The position numbers and the translations under genes are program-made. 10,563 nucleotides of DNA from positions 1 to 10,563 of the forward strand of contig DAOUCS010000017.1 in NCBI GenBank assembly GCA_034431815.1. Direction: 5' to 3'. This document shows positions 1 through 6,509 of this stretch, one piece after another (the first letter of the stretch is position 1; every line of letters starts with the position of its first letter). Source of the stretch: HRBIN29 sp034431815 (lineage in GTDB: Bacteria; Chloroflexota; Dehalococcoidia; Tepidiformales; Tepidiformaceae). Under the pieces are notes generated by a model that did not search any database, was not told the DNA's origin, and was given only the letters and a program-made list of their open reading frames with translations.

Positions 1-1497
1 CTCCACCCACTCGCAGAGCATTCGCCGCGTGTCCCGCGGATCGATGATGTGCTCGATCCCGAACGCCTCTGCCGTGCGGAAGGGTGAGCGGATGCGGTTG
101 AAGCGCTCCTCCAGCTGCCGGCGGAGCGCTTCGGGGTCCTCGGCCTGCTCGAGCTCCCGCCGGTAGGCGGCCTCGATGCCGCCCTCCAGGGGCAGGCTGC
201 CCCAGTCGCCGCTGGGCCAGGCGTAGCGCAGGTTCAGCCGGCCGGTGTTCCCGTGGCCGGCGCCTGCCACCCCGAACACCTTGCGGATGATGATCGACAC
301 CCACGGGACTTCGGCCTGGAACACCGCCGCGAGTGCCCGCGCGCCCTTCCGGATTGTCGCCGCCTTTTCGGCCTCCACGCCGATGACGAAGCCCGGCTGG
401 TCGACGAAGTTCACCGCCGGCAGATGGAAGGTGTTGCACAGGTCCACGAAGCGCTCCATCTTCTCCGCTCCCTGGGCGGTGAGGCCCCCGCCGTAGTAGT
501 AGGGGTCGTTCGCCATCACCCCCACGGGGTAGCCGTTCAGCCGGGCGAGCCCGGTGACCACCGAACGGCCCCAGCCGGCCCCGATTTCGAAGAACGAGTC
601 CCGATCAAAGACCGCGGTCAGGACGTCGCGGATCTTGTAGGGGCGGCGGCGGTCCCGCGGGATCGCCTCGATGAGGCACTCTTCCCGCCGGTCCGGCGGA
701 TCGCTGCAAGGCGCGCGGGGCGGCTGCTGCCACACGTTCTGGGGGAGGTACGAAAGGAACTGCCGGATTTGCCGGAAACAGTCCTCTTCGTCTTCGGCTA
801 GGTTGTCGATGACGCCGTTGTGGTAATGGATCTCCCAGCCGCCGAGTTCCTCCTTCGTCACCTGTTCGCCCATGCCCCTGGCCACCACGGGCGGGCCCGC
901 GACGAAGACCTGCGACGTCCCCTTCACCATGATGTTCCAATGGGCGGTCACCACCCGTGCGGCGCCCAGCCCGGCTACGCTGCCCATGGCGGCCGCGATG
1001 ACCGGAACTTCGTTCAGCATGTGCACGATGGTGTCCCAGCCGGGGTTTGCGGGCACGTACGTTCGTGGCATCGTCTCGTAGGTGCGCACGGAGCCCCCGC
1101 CTCCCGTCCCGTCCACGAGGCGAACGATCGGGATTTTCAGCTCGCGGGCCATCAGTTCTCCGTACACCTGTTTCTGGGCGATGGCGGCATCGGCTGCGCC
1201 GCCGCGGACCGTGAAGTCGTCGCCCCCAACGACGACGCGCCGCCCGCCGATGCGGGCGAGGCCGACGACGTAGTTGGCAGGCCGGAAGGAGACGAGGTTG
1301 CCCTCTTCGTCGTACTCCGCCTTTCCGGCCAGTACCCCCGTTTCTTCGAAGCTCCCGGGGTCTACGAGCCGCTCGATGCGCTCCCGGATGGTGAGCTTGC
1401 CGCCTTCATGCTGGCGGCGGACGTTCTCCGGGCCGCCCATCTGCTTCGCCAGCTCGATGCGGCGCCGGAGCTCCTGGATTTCCGGCTCCCAGCTCAT
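1..1497 (-). CDS. Acyl-CoA carboxylase carboxyltransferase (beta) subunit, C-terminus cut by window edge
   Basis: This is the carboxyltransferase subunit of a biotin-dependent acyl-CoA carboxylase (propionyl/methylcrotonyl type). It moves carboxyl from carboxybiotin to an acyl-CoA in the cytoplasm. The reading frame stays open for 499 codons from ATG 1497 to base 1; family members are slightly longer, so perhaps 10-30 residues are missing. Both crotonase-like halves are visible. The N half (about 30-255) has GGDDFTVRGG near 91-100, the glycine-rich TGGGGSV at 131-137 and a GLGAARVV stretch near 176-183. The C half (about 285-499) has DQPGF at 366-370 and YAWP near 425-428. The first half carries TGGGGSV where many relatives have SGGARI, placing it in a divergent subgroup; its substrate cannot be named. 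The start is set by a strong Shine-Dalgarno, GAGGAGG, 5 bases before ATG. No biotin carboxylase or biotin carrier gene is in the window. Confidence 0.9.
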   Translation of the reverse strand, partial: MSWEPEIQELRRRIELAKQMGGPENVRRQHEGGKLTIRERIERLVDPGSFEETGVLAGKAEYDEEGNLVSFRPANYVVGLARIGGRRVVVGGDDFTVRGGAADAAIAQKQVYGELMARELKIPIVRLVDGTGGGGSVRTYETMPRTYVPANPGWDTIVHMLNEVPVIAAAMGSVAGLGAARVVTAHWNIMVKGTSQVFVAGPPVVARGMGEQVTKEELGGWEIHYHNGVIDNLAEDEEDCFRQIRQFLSYLPQNVWQQPPRAPCSDPPDRREECLIEAIPRDRRRPYKIRDVLTAVFDRDSFFEIGAGWGRSVVTGLARLNGYPVGVMANDPYYYGGGLTAQGAEKMERFVDLCNTFHLPAVNFVDQPGFVIGVEAEKAATIRKGARALAAVFQAEVPWVSIIIRKVFGVAGAGHGNTGRLNLRYAWPSGDWGSLPLEGGIEAAYRRELEQAEDPEALRRQLEERFNRIRSPFRTAEAFGIEHIIDPRDTRRMLCEWVE

Positions 1498-1566
1498 TCG
1501 CCCCTCCTCGGTCCGACAACTGGTGCGCTCATCCTAGCTCAGGAGCGCCGCTGCGTCGGTCCGCCG

Positions 1567-1854
1567 TCAGTAGGGGATGAGCTCGGTGTGCACCTCGACC
1601 AGCTCCCCGTCGATGTCCCACCGTTCGATAGCCGCAGCGATGCGCTGGAGCTGTGCATCGGCGTGGTCGCCGGCATTGGCCACGGCCACCAGCGCCACCG
1701 TGGCGAAGCCCGCCGTGTCCAGGTCGTCGACCTCGGCCGCCGCGACGTTGAACCGGGCCCGCACCCGGTCGAGGAGAGAGCGGATGACCTTGCGCTTCTC
1801 CTTCAGGCTCGCTGCATCGAGCCGGTAGCGCAGCACCAGCACGCCGATGACCAT
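1567..1854 (-). CDS. DUF503 family (YlxP-like) protein
   Basis: A 95-residue protein of the DUF503 family, to which Bacillus YlxP belongs. The opening MVIGVLVL, the SLKEKRKVIRSLLDRVR segment at about 16-32, and FNVAAAEVDD shortly after are the family signature. The length is normal for the family. Its molecular function is not established; in many bacteria the gene sits among translation and ribosome-maturation genes. Here it starts 4 bases after the scpB stop with no clear Shine-Dalgarno, so translation is probably coupled to scpB. It is cytosolic, with no signal peptide or membrane segment. The family call is firm, the role unknown. Confidence 0.85.
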   Translation of the reverse strand: MVIGVLVLRYRLDAASLKEKRKVIRSLLDRVRARFNVAAAEVDDLDTAGFATVALVAVANAGDHADAQLQRIAAAIERWDIDGELVEVHTELIPY

Positions 1855-1858
1855 CTGC

Positions 1859-2425
1859 CTAGAAGGGGTCTTCGGCTTCGGGCTCCGGCTCCTCCGGCAG
1901 CGGCGGGAGCTCGTGCGGCCCCTGCAGGCCGAAGTACTCGAAGAATTTCGCCGTGGTTCGGTACAGCTTCGGGCGGCCCGGCGCGTCGGCTTGCCCCGCC
2001 ACTGCCACCAACCCCCGCTGCTCGAGGGATTGGATGAGCTTGTCGCAATTCACCCCTCGGATGGCTTCCACCTCGGCCCGCGTGCACGGCTGCTTGTAGG
2101 CGATGATGGTCAGCGTTTCGAGCGCAGCGCGGGAGAGGCGCGGGCCGTCGGCCCCTCCCAGGAAGCGCTCGACGTACGGCGCGAACTCGGGGGCGGTCAC
2201 CAGTTGATAGCCCCGTCCGTCCTCCAACAGGCGCAGCCCGCGGGTACGGCAGTCGTCGCGCAGCCGGGCTATCGCCTTGCGCACCGCGCCCTCGCCCACG
2301 CCTGCAGCCCGGGCCAGCGTGGCGGCGGTCACGGGTTCCTCCGCCACGAACAGCAGGGCTTCGATCACCGCCGGAAGCTGTTCGGCAGGCGGAGCGGGAA
2401 TGTTCGCCTCAGCTGGTGCGCTCAT
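1859..2425 (-). CDS. scpB: Segregation and condensation protein B
   Basis: ScpB is the winged-helix (kite) subunit that binds ScpA and Smc to form the bacterial condensin, which compacts and separates chromosomes. The 188-residue product shows two winged-helix units: one at about 16-80 (IEALLFVAEEPVT) and one at about 97-168. The second has the hallmark ETLTIIAYKQP at 103-113, RGVN at 123-126, and GRPKLYRTT at 150-158 before the FFEYFGL end. An acidic, Pro/Glu-rich tail follows, as in many ScpB proteins. The ATG at 2425 is chosen because a GAGGGAGG Shine-Dalgarno lies just upstream and MSAPAE leads straight into the domain. An in-frame ATG at 2533 would add 36 Arg-rich residues deep inside the upstream gene. 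The gene overlaps the end of the amaP-like gene by 17 bases. No scpA is adjacent, which is unusual since scpA normally precedes scpB. Confidence 0.93.
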   Translation of the reverse strand: MSAPAEANIPAPPAEQLPAVIEALLFVAEEPVTAATLARAAGVGEGAVRKAIARLRDDCRTRGLRLLEDGRGYQLVTAPEFAPYVERFLGGADGPRLSRAALETLTIIAYKQPCTRAEVEAIRGVNCDKLIQSLEQRGLVAVAGQADAPGRPKLYRTTAKFFEYFGLQGPHELPPLPEEPEPEAEDPF

Positions 2426-3125
2426 CGCCTCCCTCGCTGGCGTCGTGAACGTTCTGCGCAGAAGACTGGGCCGGCTCACCGCCCGGCTCCTCACGCGGCG
2501 GCGGCGGGATAGGAGGCACCGCCGCGGCCGCACTGCTCGCCGGTGGCGTGTGCGCGGTCGGGAACGGCCGGGGAGCTGTGCCCGGCGCGTATTCGATGCG
2601 GACCACCGGCCGCTTCACGTCGAGCGCGCCCACTTGCTCCCGCAGCACGCGGAAGGTGATGTCGCTCGCGGCGTGGCTGAGCTCCGAGACCGTCGTCGAT
2701 CCGTCGACCGTCAGCCGCAGCTCCGTGGCGACTGTTCCGCCCGAGGCGCGCACGATAGGCCTCGTCTCGCGCACGCCGGGGAGCCCGCGGAGGGCGTCCC
2801 GCAGCATCCCTTCGATGGTCGTAGCGGGCATCTCCAGGACGCTCCCATCGGCCTGGCGCCAGCGCACCGTCCCGCGGCTGCCTCGGGCGGGCCGCCGAAG
2901 CGCCACGAGCATCGCGCCCAGCGCCGCCAGCGCGAGCACGGCCAGCACACCCGTCAACGCCCATTTTTCGGCCGTGCCGGCATCGACGTACGCGACGAAG
3001 TTGAAGCTCTCGATCTCCAGGTCTATCTGCTGGTCCTGGTTCCAGGCCAGGCCCGCCAGCGCCCCGCAGGCGGCGACGAAGAGCGTGGAGTACACCGCGA
3101 CCAGCAGCCGAAGCACGGCGTTCAT
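2409..3125 (-). CDS. amaP: AmaP-like membrane protein with Asp23-type domain
   Basis: This 238-residue protein resembles AmaP, the membrane anchor of the alkaline shock protein Asp23 in Gram-positive bacteria. Visible parts in order are a hydrophobic helix at about 5-27, a second helix at about 57-77, and an Asp23-like domain at about 86-179. That domain shows DGSVLEMPATTIEGML, a LPGV turn at 115-118, and a closing VVRIEY. A Pro/Ala/Glu-rich, probably disordered tail fills 180-238. The two helices likely form a hairpin with the domain in the cytosol. FVAAC at 16-20 also fits a lipobox, so a lipoprotein is a less likely alternative. A GGGAGGT Shine-Dalgarno 5 bases before ATG supports the start, which overlaps the mtaB stop as ATGA. 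No separate asp23 gene is in the window. The architecture is clear, but the exact orthology is uncertain. Confidence 0.75.
   Translation of the reverse strand: MNAVLRLLVAVYSTLFVAACGALAGLAWNQDQQIDLEIESFNFVAYVDAGTAEKWALTGVLAVLALAALGAMLVALRRPARGSRGTVRWRQADGSVLEMPATTIEGMLRDALRGLPGVRETRPIVRASGGTVATELRLTVDGSTTVSELSHAASDITFRVLREQVGALDVKRPVVRIEYAPGTAPRPFPTAHTPPASSAAAAVPPIPPPPREEPGGEPAQSSAQNVHDASEGGDERTS
2428..2435 (-). promoter_or_regulatory. Ribosome binding site deciding the scpB start
   Basis: On the minus strand GAGGGAGG is followed by CG and the ATG at 2425, giving about 2-5 bases of spacing depending on the core used. It lies inside the last codons of the amaP-like gene. It supports the 188-residue ScpB and argues against the longer frame starting at 2533. 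Confidence 0.6.
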
Positions 3126-4405
3126 GCCGCACCTCCCGCGACGACGGCGCGGGCGCCGTCAAGGTAGGGCTCGCCGATGACGGCGGGAACGATGCGGTTC
3201 CGGAGCCCCTCCCCGGAAGCGTAAACCGCGATGTAGTTGTCCGTATACCCGTGCCAGCGCCGACCGTCAGGGGTCGCCCGCTCCTCCTCCCAAAGCACCG
3301 GGCGCTGCGTCCCTCGATAAGCGGCTGCGAACCGCGCGCGGAGCTTCCTCCCCAGCTCCGCCAGGGCCGCGGCGCGTTCCCGCTTTACCTCGGGCGGTAC
3401 CTGCTCCGGCAGCTTCGCAGCGAGGGTTCCCCGCCGCGGAGAGAAGGGGAAGAGGTGGATGCGGGCGAACCCGACCTCCTCGCACACGCGGAGCGTGGCC
3501 GCGAAATCCTCCTCCTTCTCACCCGGAAACCCGGCGATGACGTCCGTGGTGATCGCTGCGTCCGGGACGGCGGCACGGATGCGGGCTACCGCCGCCAGGT
3601 ACTCGCGGACGGTGTACCGACGGCGCATCGCAGCCAGAATCCGGTCGCTCCCCGACTGCAGCGCGAGGTGGAAGTGCGGCATGAGTCGGGGGTCGCTCCA
3701 CAGGGCGAGCAGTTCGGGCGTGATGTCGTGCGGCTGCAGCGAGCTGAACCGCAGGCGGGGGACTTCGGTGCGCTCCAGCACGCCGGCGATGAGGTGATGC
3801 GGCCGAAGCGGGGGATCGAGGTCCCGGCCCCACGCCCCAAGCTGCGTGCCGGTGAGCACGACCTCCTTTGCTCCCGCTGCCGCCGCGGCGTCGATCTCGG
3901 CAACGACGCGTTCGATGCTCCGCGATTCCTCCCGGTGGCGGGTGCGCGGCACGATGCAGAACGCGCAGACGTCGTTGCACCCCTCCTGCGCCTTGACGAA
4001 GGCGCGGATGCGCAGCCCAGATTCGGGGCGGGCCTCTGCTGGCGCGCTCCGCCCGACCCGTGCGGCGATCGCGGCCACGAGCTCCGCTTTGTCGCCGTCA
4101 CGTGTGCCCGCCACGATGTCCGCGCCGAGGGCCCGAACGGCATCGAATCCTGCGGTCTGCGGGTAGCATCCGGTCACCGCCACGGCGGCCGCGGGCGCCA
4201 GCCGCCGCGCGGCGCGGATGAGCCGGCGCGACTTCTGGTCGGCGATGTGCGTGACCGAGCACGTGTTGATGACCACCGCCTCGGCCTCGCAGAGGCGATC
4301 GACGACCTCGTATCCTGCCCGGCGGAGCGCGCGCGCGATCTCCTCGCTATCGGCGAGGTTCAGCTTGCAGCCGAGGGTGAGCACCGCGGCAACAGGCCGG
4401 CCCAT
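3122..4405 (-). CDS. mtaB: tRNA t6A37 methylthiotransferase (radical SAM)
   Basis: MtaB adds a methylthio group to C2 of N6-threonylcarbamoyladenosine at position 37 of tRNAs reading ANN codons, stabilising codon-anticodon pairing. The 427-residue protein has the full MiaB-family layout. The N-terminal methylthiotransferase domain has its three cluster-binding cysteines at C13 (TLGCKLN), C49 (NTCSVT) and C80 (VTGC). The radical SAM core has CNDVCAFC, with C143, C147 and C150 for the second [4Fe-4S] cluster. A TRAM-like region for tRNA binding follows at about 370-427. TLGCKLN and INTCSVT favour MtaB over MiaB or RimO. Length is typical. There is no Shine-Dalgarno at ATG 4405; instead a TACGAT hexamer sits 6 bases upstream, suggesting a leaderless message. 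It appears to be the first gene of the mtaB-amaP-scpB-DUF503 group. Confidence 0.93.
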   Translation of the reverse strand: MGRPVAAVLTLGCKLNLADSEEIARALRRAGYEVVDRLCEAEAVVINTCSVTHIADQKSRRLIRAARRLAPAAAVAVTGCYPQTAGFDAVRALGADIVAGTRDGDKAELVAAIAARVGRSAPAEARPESGLRIRAFVKAQEGCNDVCAFCIVPRTRHREESRSIERVVAEIDAAAAAGAKEVVLTGTQLGAWGRDLDPPLRPHHLIAGVLERTEVPRLRFSSLQPHDITPELLALWSDPRLMPHFHLALQSGSDRILAAMRRRYTVREYLAAVARIRAAVPDAAITTDVIAGFPGEKEEDFAATLRVCEEVGFARIHLFPFSPRRGTLAAKLPEQVPPEVKRERAAALAELGRKLRARFAAAYRGTQRPVLWEEERATPDGRRWHGYTDNYIAVYASGEGLRNRIVPAVIGEPYLDGARAVVAGGAA

Positions 4406-4411
4406 GCCATC

Positions 4412-4417
4412 ATCGTA
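4412..4417 (-). promoter_or_regulatory. Candidate -10 box placed for a leaderless mtaB transcript
   Basis: The minus strand reads TACGAT (consensus TANNNT), then six bases, then the mtaB ATG at 4405. This spacing would place the transcription start at or next to the ATG. No -35 element is recognisable and no Shine-Dalgarno lies at normal distance from this ATG. It is inferred from spacing alone. Confidence 0.4.
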
Positions 4418-4442
4418 CCCGCCCCTCGGGCTCCCTGCCTGT

Positions 4443-5600
4443 TCAGGGGCGGCTGCGCCCGTCCGCCTCGGCCGTGCCGTTCCCGGACAGCTCGCCCGCC
4501 AGCTGCACCCGGTCGAGCAGCTCGCGCCGGGTGATGAGCCCCACCATGCGTCCGTCTTCCAAGACCGGCACCTGGTTGAGCCGGTTCTGCCCGACGAGCA
4601 TCAGCACCTGGATGGCAGGCGTGTTCGCGTCCACCGTGATCACCCGCTCCTTCGGCGTCATCGCCTGCCGGGCCGGGATGTGAGGCCATTCGGCCCGAGG
4701 GTGGCGCCGAACGTCGGACACGGTGAGGATGCCCTCGACCTGGTCGCCCAGCGCCACCACCACCGCCCGATGCCCGCCCGACACCATGTACTCGTCTACC
4801 ACCTGAGCGAGGGACATCCCCGGCGGGACCACCGCGAAGTCGGTGCTCATCACGTCGCGCGCTCGCAGTCGTGCCAGGACCGACTCGAGGAAGACGCTCT
4901 GTCCTTCCGCCCGCGCCGCCGACATGAGGAACCAGCCGATGAAGGCGAACCAGATGCCGTTGATGAGGTACCCGAACAGGATGAATCCCAGCCCGACGAA
5001 CAAGAGGCCGTAGCCGAAGGCCACGCCGACGCCGGAGGCCGCCTCCGTCGCGCGCCGGAAGCTCCGCGTCCGTCCCCAAATGATGGAACGCAGCACCCGG
5101 CCCCCATCGAGGGGGAAACCTGGCAAGAGGTTGAACGCTGCCAGGACTCCGTTGACGAAGCCGAGGTACGAGAAAACGGCCTCGATGTACTCGTTCTTTC
5201 CCGAGGCGCCGAGGGCGATGCCGATCGACGCCGCGGCGATGGCGATACTCGTCGCCGGCCCTGCCGCCGCGATGAAGAACTCCTCGCGGGCACTGTTCGG
5301 TTGCCGTCCCAGATGCGACACGCCCCCGAAAATGAAGAGGCTAATCTTCGGTACTTCCAGCCCCCGTGCCTTCGCCACCAGGGCGTGGGCAAGCTCGTGG
5401 AGCAGCACCGTGCCGAAAAGGAGGAGCGCAGCGGCAACGCCGACCGTCCAGGCCGTCCCTTCGCTCCAGTTCGGGTACTCCTCGGGAAAGACGCGATCAG
5501 CCAGGGTCCAGCTCACCAGAGCGAAGACGAACAGCCACGAGAGGTCGATCTCGATGCGGATGCCGAACAGCTTCGCGATGGGGAAGCCACGCCCGAACAT
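4443..5600 (-). CDS. Site-2 protease family M50 zinc metalloprotease with C-terminal CBS pair
   Basis: An intramembrane zinc metalloprotease that cleaves membrane-embedded substrates, of the CBS-containing group that includes mycobacterial Rip3. The 385-residue protein has several hydrophobic helices from about 18 to 228. HELAH at 68-72 supplies two zinc-binding histidines and the catalytic glutamate. NLLPGFPLDGG at 157-167 supplies the third ligand, D165. Two CBS motifs follow: one near 246-300 (RARDVMSTDFAVV) and one near 308-370 (AMTPKERVITV). CBS pairs commonly bind adenine nucleotides and may regulate proteolysis. The 15-residue tail is polar. Catalytic residues are intact, so the protein is probably active. 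Its substrate, often an anti-sigma factor in this family, cannot be inferred because no sigma or anti-sigma gene is nearby. The start at 5600 lacks a Shine-Dalgarno but has an extended -10 seven bases upstream. Confidence 0.92.
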   Translation of the reverse strand: MFGRGFPIAKLFGIRIEIDLSWLFVFALVSWTLADRVFPEEYPNWSEGTAWTVGVAAALLLFGTVLLHELAHALVAKARGLEVPKISLFIFGGVSHLGRQPNSAREEFFIAAAGPATSIAIAAASIGIALGASGKNEYIEAVFSYLGFVNGVLAAFNLLPGFPLDGGRVLRSIIWGRTRSFRRATEAASGVGVAFGYGLLFVGLGFILFGYLINGIWFAFIGWFLMSAARAEGQSVFLESVLARLRARDVMSTDFAVVPPGMSLAQVVDEYMVSGGHRAVVVALGDQVEGILTVSDVRRHPRAEWPHIPARQAMTPKERVITVDANTPAIQVLMLVGQNRLNQVPVLEDGRMVGLITRRELLDRVQLAGELSGNGTAEADGRSRP

Positions 5601-5607
5601 GGGCGAA

Positions 5608-5616
5608 ATGGTACCA
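5608..5616 (-). promoter_or_regulatory. Candidate extended -10 promoter for a leaderless M50 protease transcript
   Basis: The minus strand reads TGGTACCAT, an extended -10 (TGn followed by TACCAT). Seven bases then lead to the ATG at 5600, so the predicted start of transcription coincides with the start codon. No -35 or Shine-Dalgarno is visible in the 39-base gap after the crotonase gene. This implies the protease can be transcribed separately from its upstream neighbour. Confidence 0.45.
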
Positions 5617-5639
5617 AACGCCGTTCGTGCGGCGCTGCG

Positions 5640-6449
5640 TCAGCCGCGACGCCGGGCCGCCGCGAAGTCGGGCGTCCGCTTCTCCATGAAGGCGTTCACC
5701 GCCTCCTTGTGCTCCGCGGTCGTGTAGGCGTGGGCCAGCGCCTTCCCTTCCCGCTCCATCACGCGGCGGTAGTCGCCGTCGACTGCATTCTGGTGGAGCA
5801 GGTTTCGGATGAGGTGAATCGCCGAAAGGGACTGCTTCGCCAGCGACTCGCCGAGTTCGAGGGCGCGGTCGAGGAGCCGGTCGGGCGGCACCACCTCCGT
5901 GACCAAGCCGGCTGCCAGGGCCTCCTGGGCCGAGATCATCCGCCCTGTCAGGCACCACTCCATGGCCCGGCCGAAGCCCACGAGCTGCGGCAGCAGGTAG
6001 CTGCTGGCCAGCTCGGGGACGAGGCCCATCCGCACGAAGAACATGCCGATCTGCGCGTTCTCGCTGGCGATGCGGATGTCCATAGGCAGCACCTGCGTGA
6101 TGCCCACGCCGACCGCAGCCCCGTTGATGGCCGCGATGGTCGGCTTCGGCATGCGCAGGAGGAAGCCGATCCAGTCTTCGGCATCGGCGGGCGCGTCGTC
6201 GCGCTGACTGCCTCCGTCCCCCTCGTCGATGCGGCGCTTCCAGAGCGAAACGTCGGCACCGGCGCAGAACGCGCGCCCCGCTCCCGTGACGACGATCGCG
6301 CCGACGGCGTCGTCCTCGTTCGCATTGGCGATGGCATCGCGCATCTCGGCCATCATCTTCGGGGTCCACGCGTTCAGCTTCTCCGGCCGGTTGAGCGTGA
6401 TGAGGCCGACGGCTCCGCGGGTCTCGTAGAGGATCTGTTCGTATGCCAC
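5640..6449 (-). CDS. Crotonase-superfamily enzyme, enoyl-CoA hydratase/isomerase-like without hydratase glutamates
   Basis: A 269-residue crotonase-fold enzyme acting on acyl-CoA thioesters in the cytosol. LNRPEKLNAW near 19-28, the oxyanion-hole segments GRAFCAGADVS (58-68) and NGAAVGVG (109-116), and the closing AFMEKRTPDF are typical. By motif alignment to rat enoyl-CoA hydratase, its two catalytic glutamates (E144, E164) correspond here to T118 and F138, so water addition by the classic mechanism is unlikely. E146, in MGLVPELASS, falls where Delta3-Delta2-enoyl-CoA isomerases carry their base, so isomerisation of unsaturated acyl-CoAs is the better guess. It starts at GTG with a GGGAGGG Shine-Dalgarno six bases away. 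It lies 60 bases after tmk and may belong to that operon or be transcribed alone. Fold is certain, reaction inferred. Confidence 0.88.
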   Translation of the reverse strand: MAYEQILYETRGAVGLITLNRPEKLNAWTPKMMAEMRDAIANANEDDAVGAIVVTGAGRAFCAGADVSLWKRRIDEGDGGSQRDDAPADAEDWIGFLLRMPKPTIAAINGAAVGVGITQVLPMDIRIASENAQIGMFFVRMGLVPELASSYLLPQLVGFGRAMEWCLTGRMISAQEALAAGLVTEVVPPDRLLDRALELGESLAKQSLSAIHLIRNLLHQNAVDGDYRRVMEREGKALAHAYTTAEHKEAVNAFMEKRTPDFAAARRRG

Positions 6450-6455
6450 GGCGGG

Positions 6456-6462
6456 CCCTCCC
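6456..6462 (-). promoter_or_regulatory. Ribosome binding site for the GTG start of the crotonase gene
   Basis: GGGAGGG on the minus strand lies six bases before GTG at 6449. This spacing selects the GTG. No in-frame ATG is found at the beginning of the conserved domain, and the family N-terminus begins here. Confidence 0.6.
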
Positions 6463-6509
6463 GTTGTTTCGTTCAGGCCGAAGGGTACACCATCCGCGGC
6501 GAGGGTGGG

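Noticed and set aside
1525..1548. GCGCTC/GAGCGC hairpin between the DUF503 and carboxyltransferase genes
   Set aside because: Six-pair stem with a 12-base loop and no T-run; too weak to call a terminator in GC-rich DNA.
1508..1563. Direct 8-base repeat TCGGTCCG at 1508 and 1556
   Set aside because: Short and expected by chance at this base composition; no link to an element boundary.
820..2037. Plus-strand open frame of about 400 codons
   Set aside because: Antisense to the carboxyltransferase, the DUF503 gene and scpB; no recognisable motif and biased GC-rich composition.
2426..2533. N-terminal extension of ScpB by 36 residues
   Set aside because: The extension is Arg-rich, lies inside the amaP-like gene, and has no Shine-Dalgarno, whereas ATG 2425 has a strong one.
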